64,000 nucleotides of DNA from Setophaga petechia (taxonomy: Eukaryota; Chordata; Aves; Passeriformes; Parulidae), in NCBI GenBank assembly GCA_024362935.1, contig JANCRA010000030.1, forward strand, positions 6,120,096 to 6,184,095, read 5' to 3'. The notes beneath the pieces were generated by a model. That model saw only the letters and a list, made by a program, of their open reading frames with translations. It was not told where the DNA came from and made no database searches. Of the stretch, positions 48,076-60,241 are shown in pieces; the stretch's first letter is position 1, and every line of letters starts with the position of its first letter. A program made the position numbers and the translations under genes.

Positions 48076-50640
48076 TTTCTGTGGTGGAAGGGTTTATTAT
48101 CTCCCTGCATCAAGAGGAGCTGGATGTGTGCTGAGCTCAGCTTTTTCTTGTCCATCCCTTGCCTACCCAAGGGAGCAGCTCCAGTTGGTTCCTGACAGAA
48201 ACCAGCACATTTTTCATTAATAGAATGCCTGATTATCCCAGGCTCTGAAGAAGGGGCTGAGGTTTGCCCTGCTAATTTTAAGTCTAGGATGGGGCACATG
48301 CTTATCTCAGTGAAGTGCTGAAACTGAGTCATGTGTGAGCCAGAGGCTTGGTGGAGAAATAGGAAATTATCTGGGAAGAAGCTGGCAGCGTGCAGAGCAC
48401 GTTCCCATGGCAGTAACATTCAGCAAAGAGGTGGGAAGTAAAAGCTCTCCTATTTTTGCCTTTCTGTAAATCTTACAGAACTCAAAAATTGGAACTCAGG
48501 TTCTGGGGAAAACTTCTGGCCCTGGAAGGAGACACATGACCTCCATCTAGAGCCATTAGTGATTTTGCTTTTTTTGGCTTTGGTTGTTGGATTCTACTGT
48601 TGGATACTTTTTTTTTTTTTCAACAGAGAGGAGATTGTGCTTTTTTTCCTGTAGATTTTGGCTTTAGCCAATTTCATTTGTGAAATTCTCATGTGTTTAT
48701 ACTTGAACATACTAAAACAATTTTTTTAAAGAATGCCCCAAAGACTTCTGGCCAAACACTTTTTCTGTTTGATACATCTGACCTCCATGAAATCTCCAAA
48801 TGATGCAATCAGGTTTTGTTGCTCTGTGGATGGCATGTTTGAAATAGCAGCTCCTATGTTAGCAGATTGGATGGGGTTTTCTCCTTGGTCCTGTTAGGAT
48901 GTTTTGGGGAGCTCTGCATTTTCTGTTTTCAGCAGAAACATTCTATTGTTTCTTTTTCTCTTTTTCTTTTCTATCACATGATATGATGACAGGTAACATT
49001 TTCTGGTTTGGTGGACATGTGATCATTTTTGGGAATTGTAAATAATTGGTAACTTCTTGTTTTCATATTCATTATAAACTACTTATATTTTTCAACAGTT
49101 CCTGAAGAAATTGCTTTTTTTTTCAAATCAGCCTAAAAATGTCTTCCTAACTCCTGTTCTTGCTGAGCCAGGTGTCCTTCCTGTCTCTGCACCTGGGAAC
49201 GATGTTGGGCAGGTTTCCTCTAAAAATGAAGAGATGTGGGCAATTTTTTTAGCTGTGGAGAGGCTTTGCAAGGCCATGGGCTCCAAGGCTGTTCCATATG
49301 CCCTGGATTTCACACCCTGGTGTGCCATGGGTCAGGTTAGAGGCAGCACTTTTGGGATTTGGGTGGAACCTCCCAGTCCCTTTGTGGGAAGAGGGAGAGT
49401 TCTGGTGATCCAGGGAGCACAGCACTGGGACAGAGAGAATGCTCCTGACTGGCTGGTCTGGAGGTGAAGAAAAGCTGAAGATGGATTGAAGCATGCCCTT
49501 CCCAGTGTGTTCTCCTTGACAAGACAACATTTCTTAAGGCCTAGAGGTGACACTGCTGTTGTGCTTTCTTTCCTCTTTATAAATAGCAGCTGGCCCAAAC
49601 CACTGACCTTAAATTCTTTGCATTAATCTCCCCTCACTGTGGCATGTGACACCTCCTCAGAGGCCATATCAGCTGTGCTCCCCCAGATAGCTCAGAAGCC
49701 TCTTGCTATGGAGAAGATTGGCTTGGTAAGAATGTGGTGTTGGCAGGCTGAGCCTTTTAAAGTTTCTCTTTTGGAATGATGGGAGCACTTGGGGGGTGTC
49801 CCTGCTCTCTGTTTGGTACCTGTTTAACTCCTGTGCCTTTAGAACTACCCCAGACCCTGACTGAACATACATTTTCTTGCAATTATTCCCAAATCCTGGC
49901 TGAAACAGCCCAGCCCCCTGAACTATCTGCCCTTGAGAAGCAGGTGCTGCTCCCTGTTTCCATAGCAGCTGCTGGAGGAGCTGAGCAGCTCAGGCTGATC
50001 GTGACCAAGAGCCCACAGGAATATGCACAAAACCCAGCAGAGTCTGCTCTGGAAAATCTGCATTTTCATTAGATGACTCAAGGAGTTGGTGAGTGTGTGT
50101 GGCAGTGGCTTGGTGGCTGCCAGAGGCTGTCACAGCTGTGTCACCTGTGCTGAGTGGCCTCTGCCCAGTGCTCTGTGGGTGGGCATCCACCAAAGGGTAA
50201 AGCAGAAAACCCCAGGATTGGTGCTCCTGGGGGAAGAATTCAAGAGCTAGCCAGGTTTGGGGTCTCACTCAGTGGTTTGTCCATGCTGTTAATCCTTGGG
50301 TAACCAGCAGCCCTCTCTCCACTGTTCTGGAGGAGCTTTCTTTCTGTGCCTCTTATTTTTCTGCTCTTTCAGTATGAGGAGAAATCTTCCAAGGCTTTTA
50401 TCAAAGGCAAAATCTTAATTATGTCTAATGAAAGCACACACTTATTTTCCCCTCCCCTGAGACCTCAGGGCAGTGGGAAGCCAAGTGCTGGAAGGGCTCT
50501 GCTGTGACAGAGCACAGGGCTGGTGTCACTGTGGTGGGCAGAGGGGAGCCTCAGGCACGAAAAGGATCTCCCCAAACCCATGGGGAGGCCAAAACAGGGA
50601 TTTCTGCTTTCTTGAAGGCTAAAAGAGCAAAAAAGAAAAG

Positions 50641-51216
50641 AGCTTTTTTTTTTTTTTTTTTTCAGGAAAAATAAGGCCAAACCATAGCTTTGTCACAGAG
50701 GTAGAAAAATTAATTACTTAAATCTCATGTTTGATAGGCTTTTGCTGTATAATGCTTGGTATTTCAAAGTGTGGTCTTGGCCATATCCCTCTGTCTTGTT
50801 CTGTCTCCTGGGAAGGGAAGGACATCATTCCCTGGCCCTTCTGTGCCACAGTGGGGAGGTGACCAGAGGACAAACGCCAGTGGCATCGTGCTGCTGTTGA
50901 GCTGGGAGGGGATGGCAGGGCTGGAGTTCCTCCTGTGCTGCTGGGTCACCTGCCCTGGCTTGCCTGTCCCTCTCAGCCACCCTCCTGCCAGGGAGCCTCT
51001 GGTCACCTCCCCACTGTGGCACAGAAGGGCCAGGGAATGATGCCCTTCCCTTCCCAGGACACAGAACCAGACAGAGGGATATGGCCAAGACCACACTTTG
51101 AAATACCAAGCATTAAACAGCAAAGGCCTATCAAACATGAGATTTAAAGTAATTAATTTTTCTACCTCTGTGACAAAGCTATGGTTTGGCCTTATTTTTC
51201 CAGAAAAAAGAAAGCT
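50641..51216. repeat. Long inverted repeat (foldback), arms about 220-229 bp
   Basis: The left arm is 50641-50869 and the right arm 50996-51216, with a 126-bp spacer at 50870-50995. The reverse complement of the right arm follows the left arm base for base apart from a T-tract length difference, one 1-nt indel and about six substitutions, so identity outside the T tract is about 97%. The arms start AGCTTT and end AAAGCT. I see no target duplication and no transposase. RNA from either strand would form a long hairpin. Confidence 0.93.
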
Positions 51217-51246
51217 GATGTGTCCCTGACCAAAATCCTGGCAGTA

Positions 51247-51285
51247 GGAGAAACCAGACCATGGGAGGAACCAGACCATGGGAAG
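51247..51285. repeat. Two-copy 17-bp tandem repeat
   Basis: AACCAGACCATGGGA occurs twice, 17 bp apart, about 30 bp outside the right foldback arm. Confidence 0.75.
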
Positions 51286-51850
51286 AAGGGCTGCTCAGCC
51301 CCTGCAGGGAATGTTCAGGCCTGGGGTGAGTCTCACAGAGAGGTGATGGAGGTTGGGGAGGTGCTGTAGAACCTTCCCTTGCTCCAGATGCTGGGGCAGG
51401 GTGCAGGCAGGTGGTGGCACCACCTCTGCTGCCAGCCCTGTGCCCAGCAATCAGGGCACTGGTCCCTGCCAGCGTTCTGGAGCAGAGCTCCCTGCTCCCC
51501 TCAGCTGTGTACATGTCCAGGCTCACAGGCTGAAATGACATTTTATTTATCCCTTCTTAGTTTTCATGTGTCCCTCGTGCATTGCTTCCAGCATTGCTTA
51601 CAAGGAAAAATAATCCTGCATGAGGCTTTGGCATGAGTGAGCCTGGGAGTGCCAGGGAAAGTTTTGTTCCTAGATAAATGTCGTGTGGAGCCCCAGGGGC
51701 TGGGAAGAGGCAGCTGTGGCTCACAGGGATGAGCAGCCCTGGGTCAGCAGTGAGTCCATCCCTGTCCCCCCCCTCACAGCCAGAGGCTTTGGGCTCCTGC
51801 AGCCATGGAGAACAGGCCCTCAGTGCTTTGGTTTAATTGGCATGGGGGTG

Positions 51851-51905
51851 TTTGGTCAAAGGTTGGACTCTGTGACCTTGGAGGTCCTTTCCAACCTTTG
51901 TGCCT
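51851..51905 (+). mobile_element. Short CR1 3' fragment
   Basis: TTTGGTCAAAGGTTGGACTC, then CTTGGAGGTCCTTTCCAACC, matches the CR1 3' end in forward orientation. Only about 55 bp is recognisable. Confidence 0.75.
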
Positions 51906-52387
51906 CCATGCCTTTTCCTCTCCCAGGGATGAGCTTGGATGTGCCAGCACATCTTCCAGCTCTGCACACCCACACGTGTCCATGGGCTCAGCTCCCAGGG
52001 GCTCTGTGGTCACTCCCAGCATATTCCTCACCTCACCCCATCCCCACCTCCTTTCCTGCAGCTCCCAGTAGGTCACAGAGCTCCTCCTCTCCAGTGTGTG
52101 TCCGTCCCCTGCTGCAGAGCCAGGATTTCTGCTGCCTGCCCTTATCTCATGCAGGCTCTGTGCTGCCAGGGCCTGTTTGGGACTCCTGTGTTCCCTGACA
52201 GGAGATAAGCTCGAGTGCTGGGGCTGCACTGCTCTGCTCCAGCCTGGGCTGCAGTTCTGCCTCCTCACAGCCCCATCCCAGCAGGGACAGAGGCAGTGAG
52301 ACCCCTGCACCAGTGCTGCAGTCACTGCACTCAGGGCTCCTCACAGGACCCCTCTGCAGGGGCACAGGTGAAATGGAAATGTGGGAC

Positions 52388-52522
52388 AACCCCAAAGTCG
52401 TGAATCATGGTTGAGTCAGAGCTGACTCTCCAGTGCTGCTCTCCTGGATTTGGAGTAACCCCAAAGTTGTGAATCGTGGTTGAGTCAGACCTGGCTCTCC
52501 AGAGCTGCTCTCCCCTGTTTGG
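52388..52522. repeat. 69-bp tandem duplication, each unit with TGAGTCA
   Basis: AACCCCAAAGT starts at 52388 and again at 52457. The two units align with about ten differences. Each contains TGAGTCA (52412-52418 and 52481-52487), a perfect AP-1 consensus. Confidence 0.88.
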
Positions 52523-52528
52523 GCTCTT

Positions 52529-52716
52529 CACAGAATCATGGAATGGTTTAGGGGGGAAGGGACCTTAAAGCCCATCTCGTTCCACCCCCTTCCACACCTC
52601 CCACTATCCCAGATTGCTCCAAGCCCTGTCCAACCTGGCTTTGGACACTTCAGGGATGGGACACCCTGTGCCAGGCTCTCGCCACCCTCACAGGGAAATC
52701 CTTTTTTCCAGGACTC
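52529..52716 (-). mobile_element. CR1 LINE fragment, reverse orientation
   Basis: It starts CACAGAATCATGGAATGG and continues through AAGGGACCTTAAAGCCCATC, CCAACCTGGCTTTGGACACT and CACCCTCACAGGGAAATCC, the complement of the CR1 3' end. Confidence 0.88.
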
Positions 52717-54365
52717 TGCAACCAAAAGCTTTGTGGGGACCAATTTACAAAAGCTACTAAAGGTAACCCTGAGAATCTCAGTGCAGGTTGTTTCAGGAGC
52801 TGTTACAATTATGTGTCAATTCGTGGCACTGTATTTTTATTTTATTTTTCATAGGTGCTTCAAGGTTCTTCAGGGCATTGCTAAAAATGTTTTGCTTTAA
52901 AACTTGAAAACATGAACGAATGAAAGGAGCATTTGCAGCTGCTGCACATTAACAGCTGAAGGAGATGTGAGAGAAGAAATAGGGAACAAAACCTGATTTG
53001 CATCAGCAGAGGAAAGTCCCTGCAGAGTTTCAAGAAGGAACTGTGGAGGTCAGAGGGTTTCTTCAAATGAAGGAACTGTTGCCTCAGTCTGCTTAAAACT
53101 GAGGTTGGAAAATCACAAAACCAAGGGACAGAACTTGTAGAAAGGCAAAGTTTGGGATGTGCTGCATTCAAGGATTGGTGTTAACTCTGAAGCACCAGAG
53201 CAGAGCTCCAGCCTCACCCGGGCTGTGCTGGGCTCAGCAGCTCATGACCTTCCCCGTGCCCTCCTCATCCCCCACAGGGGCTTTTCCAGCCTCCCTGTGC
53301 AGGGAGAAGTGTCCGGGAGCTGTTGGCTTTTCCAGGATCTCACCAAAGCAGCTGTGAGTTGGCTGTGTCCCCTCCCCACCCCTCCCTCCCTCCAAACTGG
53401 GACATCTAAATTTAACCTGCTATCAACAGATGAGGCTGGAGTGTTTCCACTGTGGCAAGGAATCCCACTCAGAATCTGTCCTCTCCCCTGCTCAAGCTCC
53501 ATCCCTGCACATTCCTTCCTTCGAGCTGGGAGTTTCCTTCCTCCTCCTCCTCCCCACCTGCACTTGTTTGTGTCACTGCCACAGCAGTGATACCACAGCA
53601 GGTCTTTGCTCTGGTGCTTTTTGGAGAAGTTTGGATGCTGCTTTGCCAGCTGGATCAGAGACCAGCAAAACTTCTCAAAGACCCAACAAATGTGCAAAGG
53701 AGAAACCTTGTCTTGCTTGGGCAGAGCCAGTGAGATGGATGAGAGCCTGCAGTGGGGTTGGGCTGTGGCAGGAGGAGCTGGAGCACGGAGCTGAAGATGC
53801 CAGTGGGTGTAAGAAATCAGCACTGGAGCTGTGCTGGCTGCTTGGGCAGGCACCCCCTGCTCTCCAGAACTCAGCACTTTCCTTTACTGGAAAGCAAACA
53901 AAACCTAAATGTGAACATTTTCGGGGGCAGTCAGGGAATAACGGAATGAGTACAGGTGGTGTTTGAAAACCAATCACAGACTGCAGCATCTTTCACCTCT
54001 CCTCTGCCCAGGGCTCTGCGCTGCTGCCTCTCTCCAGATGTGGCATTTTCAGTGAACATGTGCCTGGGGTTTTGCTAAATAAGCCAGCGGTGTCAGGAAA
54101 CCAAAGTGTGTGGAAGTTCAGCCGCTGCCTGCGCCGACCAGCCCGGCTCCAGCTGCCAGGCTGGTGATGGAGATTGCAGGATGTTGGCTGGTGTTGTCAC
54201 CAGAAACCTCCTGGCTCTGTCTGCTGCAGCCCAAGAGCTGACACGGAGAGAGAACTGGAGGTAAATTGGGAATTTATCGCTGCCTCCAAACGTGAGCGCA
54301 GAGCTATTTGTTTAAAAACAGCCACCGCCCAAACGACTCCAGGCAGACGCGTTTGAAAATTTCAC

Positions 54366-54371
54366 TTTATT
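54366..54371 (-). terminator. FAM78A: Candidate distal FAM78A polyadenylation signal
   Basis: TTTATT on the plus strand is AATAAA on the minus strand, about 3.85 kb after the FAM78A stop. Confidence 0.4.
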
Positions 54372-57300
54372 TCTCTGTTATAAAAGCAGGGTTTTGTATT
54401 TTACATCTCTGTAAGTGTCCAGACTCGGTACATCTTGGTTTTGTTTTCACAGTATCTCTGCAAGACCAAGGACGATTCTTACTTATTGCTGCGCCGGGAG
54501 CCAGGGCAGGAGGGCCGGCAGTGCCTCGCCTTCCCCCGGGCTGGACCCAGCCTGGCGCCGGCTCGACAGGTCTCTACCCCTCCCCAAGGCTGCTGAGGGT
54601 CTGTGCTGACTCCCCGAGGGGCTGCCCCTCTCCTCCCACGCTCATCTCGGTGTCAAGGGTAGGGAAGGAGAACCACGAGGTCCATGACCTGCTCGGTGCC
54701 TTGGCCGCGCTCAGCAGCCCCTGGGGGCAGGTGAGGGTCTGGGCCAGGGCTGCTGCCCACCCTGGGCCACGGCAGGGCTGTGACAGGATGGCCAGGCTGC
54801 ACTCTGAGCCCCTGTGGGGGTTTGGGTCTATAAAGAGCTGAGAGCATCACTGATGGGAAGGCTGAGGCACAGACACGCTCACGTTCACCCGTGTATCCCG
54901 TGTCGGTGCCCCAACACCTTCCCAGTGTATCCTTTGTGTATTCCTGGTTCTGCCAGAAGCTGCCAGAGAAGGAGCTTGATTCACCTCTGCTCATTTGCTG
55001 CTCTGCCCTGGGTCCCCAGACATTTAAGTCCCCACTGGAACCCTGCCAATCAATCCCTGTTCTAACCACCAGCCTTAGCAACAGCGGTGTCTTAGAGCCC
55101 CTTTCACTTCCAGCCATCCTTCCTGTTATAGACAATCCGTCCCCATCAGTTTTGTAATGAAGCAGCATTGGAAAAACATCACTTTTAATCACAATGCATG
55201 AAATCTCCAAAGAGGCAGCATCACTCTCTCTGCCGTGTCTGGGGATGCAGATGGAGGTGAGGGGGCACGTTTCGACCTAGGCACGGGATAAAGGCATTCT
55301 TTGGGAAGGGAGAAGTCCATGCAAAGCCGACCCCAGAGTGAAATTTGAATTTTGTATTTACTGCTCAGCTGGATCCGTTCAGTGCAACAGGACAAATTAG
55401 CCAGGAGGTTACTATCAAATTGCATGGATGTATCCAGTCCACTAGGTAGAGGGAATAGGAGGAACCAGATCTACTTAATGCACTGGGAGACTAAGTCCAA
55501 CACAAAGCTAAGTGGAAAAGGACGTAGGTGTTCCCTGAATGTGGTTTTTGGTGACTGAGAAGAAATCTTTCCTTGGAATTTCTTTGTGCAGCTAATTAAG
55601 ACAACTGGGTCCAATTCCTTCGACCCAGGCTGACATCAGTGAGAACTGTAAGTACTCAGCACCTGGAGACAAAGTGAATACCAGACACAAATCCCCCTTC
55701 TGCTCCCACCCATGGGACTCAGCAGCAGCCAAGATGCATGAGAGCATGATCAGCTATTCACCCACAGCTCACAGTTTGTCCTCTTCTGCATGTATTGCCT
55801 CGGAGAAAATACAGACAAGTCCCAAAGGGCTGTGCCAGTGGAGCTATAGTTGGATCTGAATCCAGGTAAGAAAACGGAGTTTAATACAGAGAGTGACTGT
55901 GCAAGTCCAAGTCTCCCTAGCTTCATCCTTTATAGTCCCAGAGCCAAGACTGAGGCACCCTTTGGCTTGTGGATTTGGGGTTGATCCAGTCCAGTCGTTT
56001 GCAAGCCGGACTTCCCACCTCAGAGCTCTGCCCGTGGAAAGGAGCAGCTCCGTGGCTGAGCATCTCTGACAGCCTGTGATGAGGAGGGTGGGCTCCCCTG
56101 CAGGCAGGGGAATGGCTGCAGAGCCCCAGGATCCTTGTTTGCTGGTTTGAGGCTGGCTTGGTGGGGGACACAACTTCTGGGTGTGCATTCCCCAGGCAGG
56201 GGTTGGTGGTGTTGAACCTGTTGCCAAAGGAGGTGGTGTGGCTGTGGAGAAGTGAGGAAGGAGAATTTCTTGCTGGTAACGTCCTGTGTGGAAGATGGGG
56301 GTAGGAATAGCAGCTAATTGGTGCCTCTCCATGGGGAGAGCCTTTTGAGCAGCGTGTGTGGGGTTGTGAGACCTGTTCAGACCAGCTCAGCAGGGCCAGG
56401 CTTGTACCTGGCATGCAGAACTCTCCTTAGTCCCAGCTCTTGAGGCAAGTTGTTAATAGGAGGAAGAAATATTTTCTGGGGGAAGGAGCTGCAGAGGGAA
56501 GTGATCTGCCTGAGGCCATGTGCTGGAGCAGGGCAGATCCTCCACTCCCCATCCTGTGCCTTGGCCTCCAGATGCCACCTCTACCACAGAACTTCCTCTG
56601 CCTTCAAACCCCTCCCTCCCATTCAAAAGGCTCTTCTGCCTCATCCTCCTCTGCAGAGGAGCATCTGGTTATCTCAGCAGCCATCTGGTCCTTATTAAAA
56701 ACTACAGGTTTCACCTCCTCCTCCAAATGCTCCTTCCTCACGGAGGATCCACACCCAGGGCTCAGGTGTTGCCCTGCCTGCACCTTCTCGTGTGTTACCC
56801 TCTGCTACAGTGGATGTTTGTGCCATGACAGACAGGGACAGTGTCGTGGCCCTGCCTGTACCTCCCTCCTGACAGTCAGGTAGATCATGAGGTCATTGGG
56901 AAGAAAATGATCTGTGAATCCCAACGTGATTTGTTACCACAGAAGGAAGAGTTTTCCTCAGCTGTTGCTGTGTTTGCCGGGAGTGGGTCCCTGCTATTTT
57001 CAGATGTGGCTGCTCCTGAACTACAGATCTTGCTGGGTAGGCTGGGTGGGTAAGATCTGCCCTCTCTGACACCTGTGTGTCTCCAGTGATTTCAGAAGGA
57101 TCCTTTGGACACCCCACTCTTTGTACAGCCCCATCATTGGGATTTCACAGCAAACGGGGCCACAGAGCTTCACCCGACAGCAGCACCCGACACGAGCTCT
57201 CACCCACGAGAAGGTGAGGCTGTGGGCTAGCTGGGAAAACATCTGTGTGTCCCAAAGACAAATGTCCCACTGGGACATCCCCCCCGTGACTGGTGTTGAC

Positions 57301-58180
57301 TCCCAGGGCCACAATTCCAGCTGTGAGGTCATTCCCTGTTGAACTGCTAACGGGAGGCTGAGACCACCATGGGTGAGCAGCACCAGGAGCTCCCAAGGCC
57401 TCCTGCAAAGCAGGGAGAGGTGGCCTGGGAGCTCCCCCTCGAGAGCCATCCGACAGCAGGGTGGTTATTTGCATTGCTTTGAAACTGAGATTATTTCCAT
57501 GCTTCCTTGTTCCAGGTTTTGAAAAGAGGAAGATTTTCTTGCTTCTTCCAATTTCATGCCCTTTTCATCCATCAGCCCATGCCACTCTGACAATCTGTTC
57601 CTTGTTCCAAAACTTTTTCTCCAGAATTCTGTAGAAAGGACATTCTGCCTGGTGGTGTTTTTGTTGGTTTGTTTTTTTTTTTTTCAAACATAGCTTTAAG
57701 GCAAAAGTTTGGCAATGCAAAGCAAAGTCTACATAAGGCCGCATGACTTGGATTTGCAACTCAGAACCTTACAGCTTAAAAAAAAAATACCTTATCTTAA
57801 ATAGTCAACTTTTTGCTCCAGGAACTTGTTTCATTCTCAACCAAAAAGAAAAAAAATTCTTAAAATCCCAAATAAAATGTTCTTTTTGTTCTGGGCAGTT
57901 CTGGACAAGCTAATGAGACTGAAGTTCAAACAGGAACTAAAGTAGGGAAGAAAAAAAAAAAAAGCTATAGGGTAGACATCAGTGTTAATTTCTTCCCTTA
58001 GGAATCCAGTGATGAGACAGACCCAGTCCAAGGTCTCCTCTTTAGCTTTAGCACAGTGAAATCCGTCCCAATGGGAGAAGGTAGAATGGTTGCATTTGTT
58101 GAATGAATTAAAAGTGCATTTAGGTTTTGCTCAGATTATAGGTGTGTATCCTAATACCTAAGTGATTGTTTTGCTTCGGG

Positions 58181-58186
58181 TTTATT
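58181..58186 (-). terminator. FAM78A: Candidate proximal FAM78A polyadenylation signal
   Basis: AATAAA on the minus strand about 35 nt after the stop codon. If used it would give a very short 3'UTR. Confidence 0.3.
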
Positions 58187-58220
58187 TTCTCCCTCTCGCT
58201 GCCGGGACGCCAGGCGTGCA

Positions 58221-58749
58221 TTATCGGTGTTTTGGGGGTATCACCACGAGTGGTGGTCCATCCTTTGGCCTCCACATGAGTACCTGAGCATCATTGGCAT
58301 TGGGTTTGACAAGGGCACTGGGTGGTATTGGCTCATTCTTGCTGAGGACCTGGGGCTGCTCTTGAGCAGAGGGCTCCTGCAGCTTGGCACGCTGCCCCAG
58401 GGGCCTGCTGGGGTTCACCTCGATGCCCAGCCTCATGCGCCATTTGATAGTCTGCAGGGTCACCATCTCGTTGGTGGCCGTGTTGGTTGCCACCAGCCAG
58501 GTGGTGAAGCTCTGATCCCGGTGGATGCTGGTGAGCTTGGCCACGTTGCTGTCGCTGACGGGCACGGCCCACGTCACGCTGGGGTAGAAGTTGTCGTTCA
58601 TGCTGATGTTGAACTTGGACTCCTTCTTGGTGGGACCCACAATGGTGCAGGTTTCTGTGGTGTTCCCATACCAGGGATAGTTCACTCCGTCTGAGTCACT
58701 GATGGCCTGGATTTTACCGTCCAGTAGATCTGGAAGCTCCCAACTTGAC
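58221..58749 (-). CDS. FAM78A: FAM78A last coding exon (5' partial gene)
   Basis: The exon begins at 58749 after an acceptor reading tatggcag on the minus strand. It first completes a split Met codon, as in the human GMSSWELPDL junction, and runs 175 further codons to TAA at 58221-58223. Readable landmarks in order are SSWELPDL, QAISDSDGVNYPWYGNTTET, MNDNFYPSVTWAVPVSDSNV, RDQSFTTWLVATNTAT, LQTIKWRMRLGIEV, and NALVKPNAN-like SALVKPNANDAQVLMWRP near the end. This matches the C-terminal two thirds of FAM78A (about 283 residues in human). The protein ends VVIPPKHR; human ends at or close to PPK, so the last two residues look like a small extension. The molecular function of the FAM78 family is not established. 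There is no signal peptide, membrane segment or enzyme motif in this part. The upstream coding exon is not in the window. Confidence 0.95.
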
Positions 58750-59500
58750 CTGCCATAATCAATAGCAAATTATGGACAATGAATTAATTAATTAGTTTAG
58801 AAACATGCTGGATTTTAGAAAGGAGAGGGAAGAGCTGTGGATGCACTCCCTCTCCAGCTTTTACTGGAATTTGTGTCCTTTGTGCCATCCTGCTCAAAGA
58901 TCTCACCCCTTCTCATCAGGCCTGCTCTCAATCCGTTCATCCCCTAAATTTCTCTCTGGATGAGCCACTGTCCCTCCCAGCTGTCTGCCTGGCTCTGGAA
59001 GTGTAACCCATCCTCCTGCAGCCCTTGGAAGGACCCAGCCCGAGGGCTGCACTCCAGGCTCTGGGCTGGGGATGGTGTTACAGTAATCAGAGAGCCCCAG
59101 GTGGAGCTGCTTGTAAAAGTGCCCGTGCTGCTCACCTGCGAGAGGGACAGAAAGGTCAGTGCTGCTAGCAGGAATGCAAGTGAAAACACTCCCCTGTCAC
59201 CTTGTACTGCTTGATGCACAACTTGCAGTGGGTTTTTTCATTAGCTTCCAATTTAATTTTTAAGATTAGATTTGCCAATAGAGGCAAACTGCTGTAAATG
59301 TCTCAGAAGAAGGGTTGGATGTTTGCTCTGAGACGGCACGATCACAGATCACTTGCTCAGTGCACAGCAGCTGTTTTAAGGACAGTCTTTCAAAAACCAG
59401 GCTGGCAGAGGTGCCTCTCATGCACCTTCTCCTTCCTGCTCATGAATCAGCACTCCTCACCACCCAGGGATGGTGTCCCAGCCATGAAGGTGGCAGAAGG

Positions 59501-59540
59501 GACTGGTGGCAGCAGCAGGGACTGGTGGCAGCAGCAGCAG
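59501..59540. repeat. Two-copy repeat with CAG triplets
   Basis: GGGACTGGTGGCAGCAGCA occurs twice in tandem, followed by one more CAG. Confidence 0.75.
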
Positions 59541-60066
59541 TGTTTGCACCTGACCCTGCACATGGCTGTGCTCCAGTCCCCCAAGCCTTGTGGCTCCCTG
59601 CTGCAGGCTGGGACATGGGAAATGATTTATCTTGGAGAGACACAGAGGGGACGCCCTGAGGCTCCTCAGGGTCAGGGTGACTGTCCAAGCCTTTCATAAG
59701 TCTGGTGCTGCAGCTTAAAATAGCCCCTTGATTGCAGAGGAGGCTGTGGCTGGGGGTACTGGTCGGCCTGGCTGGCTCTTGCACAGCTCTGGGATGAGCT
59801 GCTCTGGCCAGGGAGATGTGACTGTCTCACAAGGCTGTTTCGACTGTTAATTAGTTAATGACCGTGAAGTGCCTCCATGTTTGTACCCGCTGGATCGTTC
59901 AGCGCTTAGCTGTGTCTGGCTGTGGCTAGAGGATACCACGGGGGATTTAAAGGTCTCATTTATCTTTTTTTTTTTTTCATGCGAGCAGGGGGTCCTGGCA
60001 AACACCTCCCCAGTGGGAGATGAAGTGTGAGACAGGAGGTGGGGTGCCCCGGGGGCTGCAGGAGCA

Positions 60067-60241
60067 GGGGATGCTCTGAGCAGCAGAACCGGGGATGCTC
60101 TGAGAAGCAGGAGCAGGGGATGCTCTGAGCAGCAGGACCGGGGATGCAGGGATGCTCTGAGCAGCAGGAGCAGGGGCTGCAGGGATGCTCTGAGCCGCAG
60201 GAGCAGGGGCTGCAGGGATGCTCTGAGCCGCAGGAGCAGGG
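60067..60241. repeat. Minisatellite with 24/25-bp and 33-bp units
   Basis: Repeating GGGATGCTCTGAGCAGCAGG units. The first copies are 24-25 bp; the last three are 33 bp through an added GGGCTGCA or GGGATGCA. The two final 33-bp units are almost identical, suggesting recent expansion. Confidence 0.9.

Larger units (their letters stand above)
48076..54340. other. NUP214-FAM78A tail-to-tail intergenic interval
   Basis: I recognise no gene on either strand. Open frames here lack splice context, family motifs and conserved starts. The interval holds a foldback (50641-51216), a small tandem duplication beside it, two CR1 fragments and a 69-bp tandem duplication. The rest is unique sequence. Confidence 0.7.
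54345..58220 (-). other. FAM78A: FAM78A 3'UTR (extent inferred)
   Basis: On the minus strand this follows the FAM78A stop. No other gene is recognised in it. Sense-strand AATAAA occurs at 58181-58186 (about 35 nt after the stop) and at 54366-54371; ATTAAA occurs at 55184-55189. A 3 to 4-kb UTR fits the long last exon known for mammalian FAM78A. Which signal is used cannot be decided here. Confidence 0.45.

Noticed and set aside
50641..51216. Foldback as a DNA transposon with terminal inverted repeats
   Set aside because: The arms make up most of the element, no flanking duplication is seen, and the 126-bp spacer codes for nothing. It is kept only as an unexplained inverted repeat.
53159..53966. 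Overlapping open frames of up to about 210 codons in the intergenic region
   Set aside because: They are GC-driven frames on both strands with no motif, splice or promoter context.
58181..58186. The proximal AATAAA as proof of a short FAM78A 3'UTR
   Set aside because: A signal alone is not enough; distal signals and the long mammalian last exon argue against certainty, so it is listed only as a candidate.
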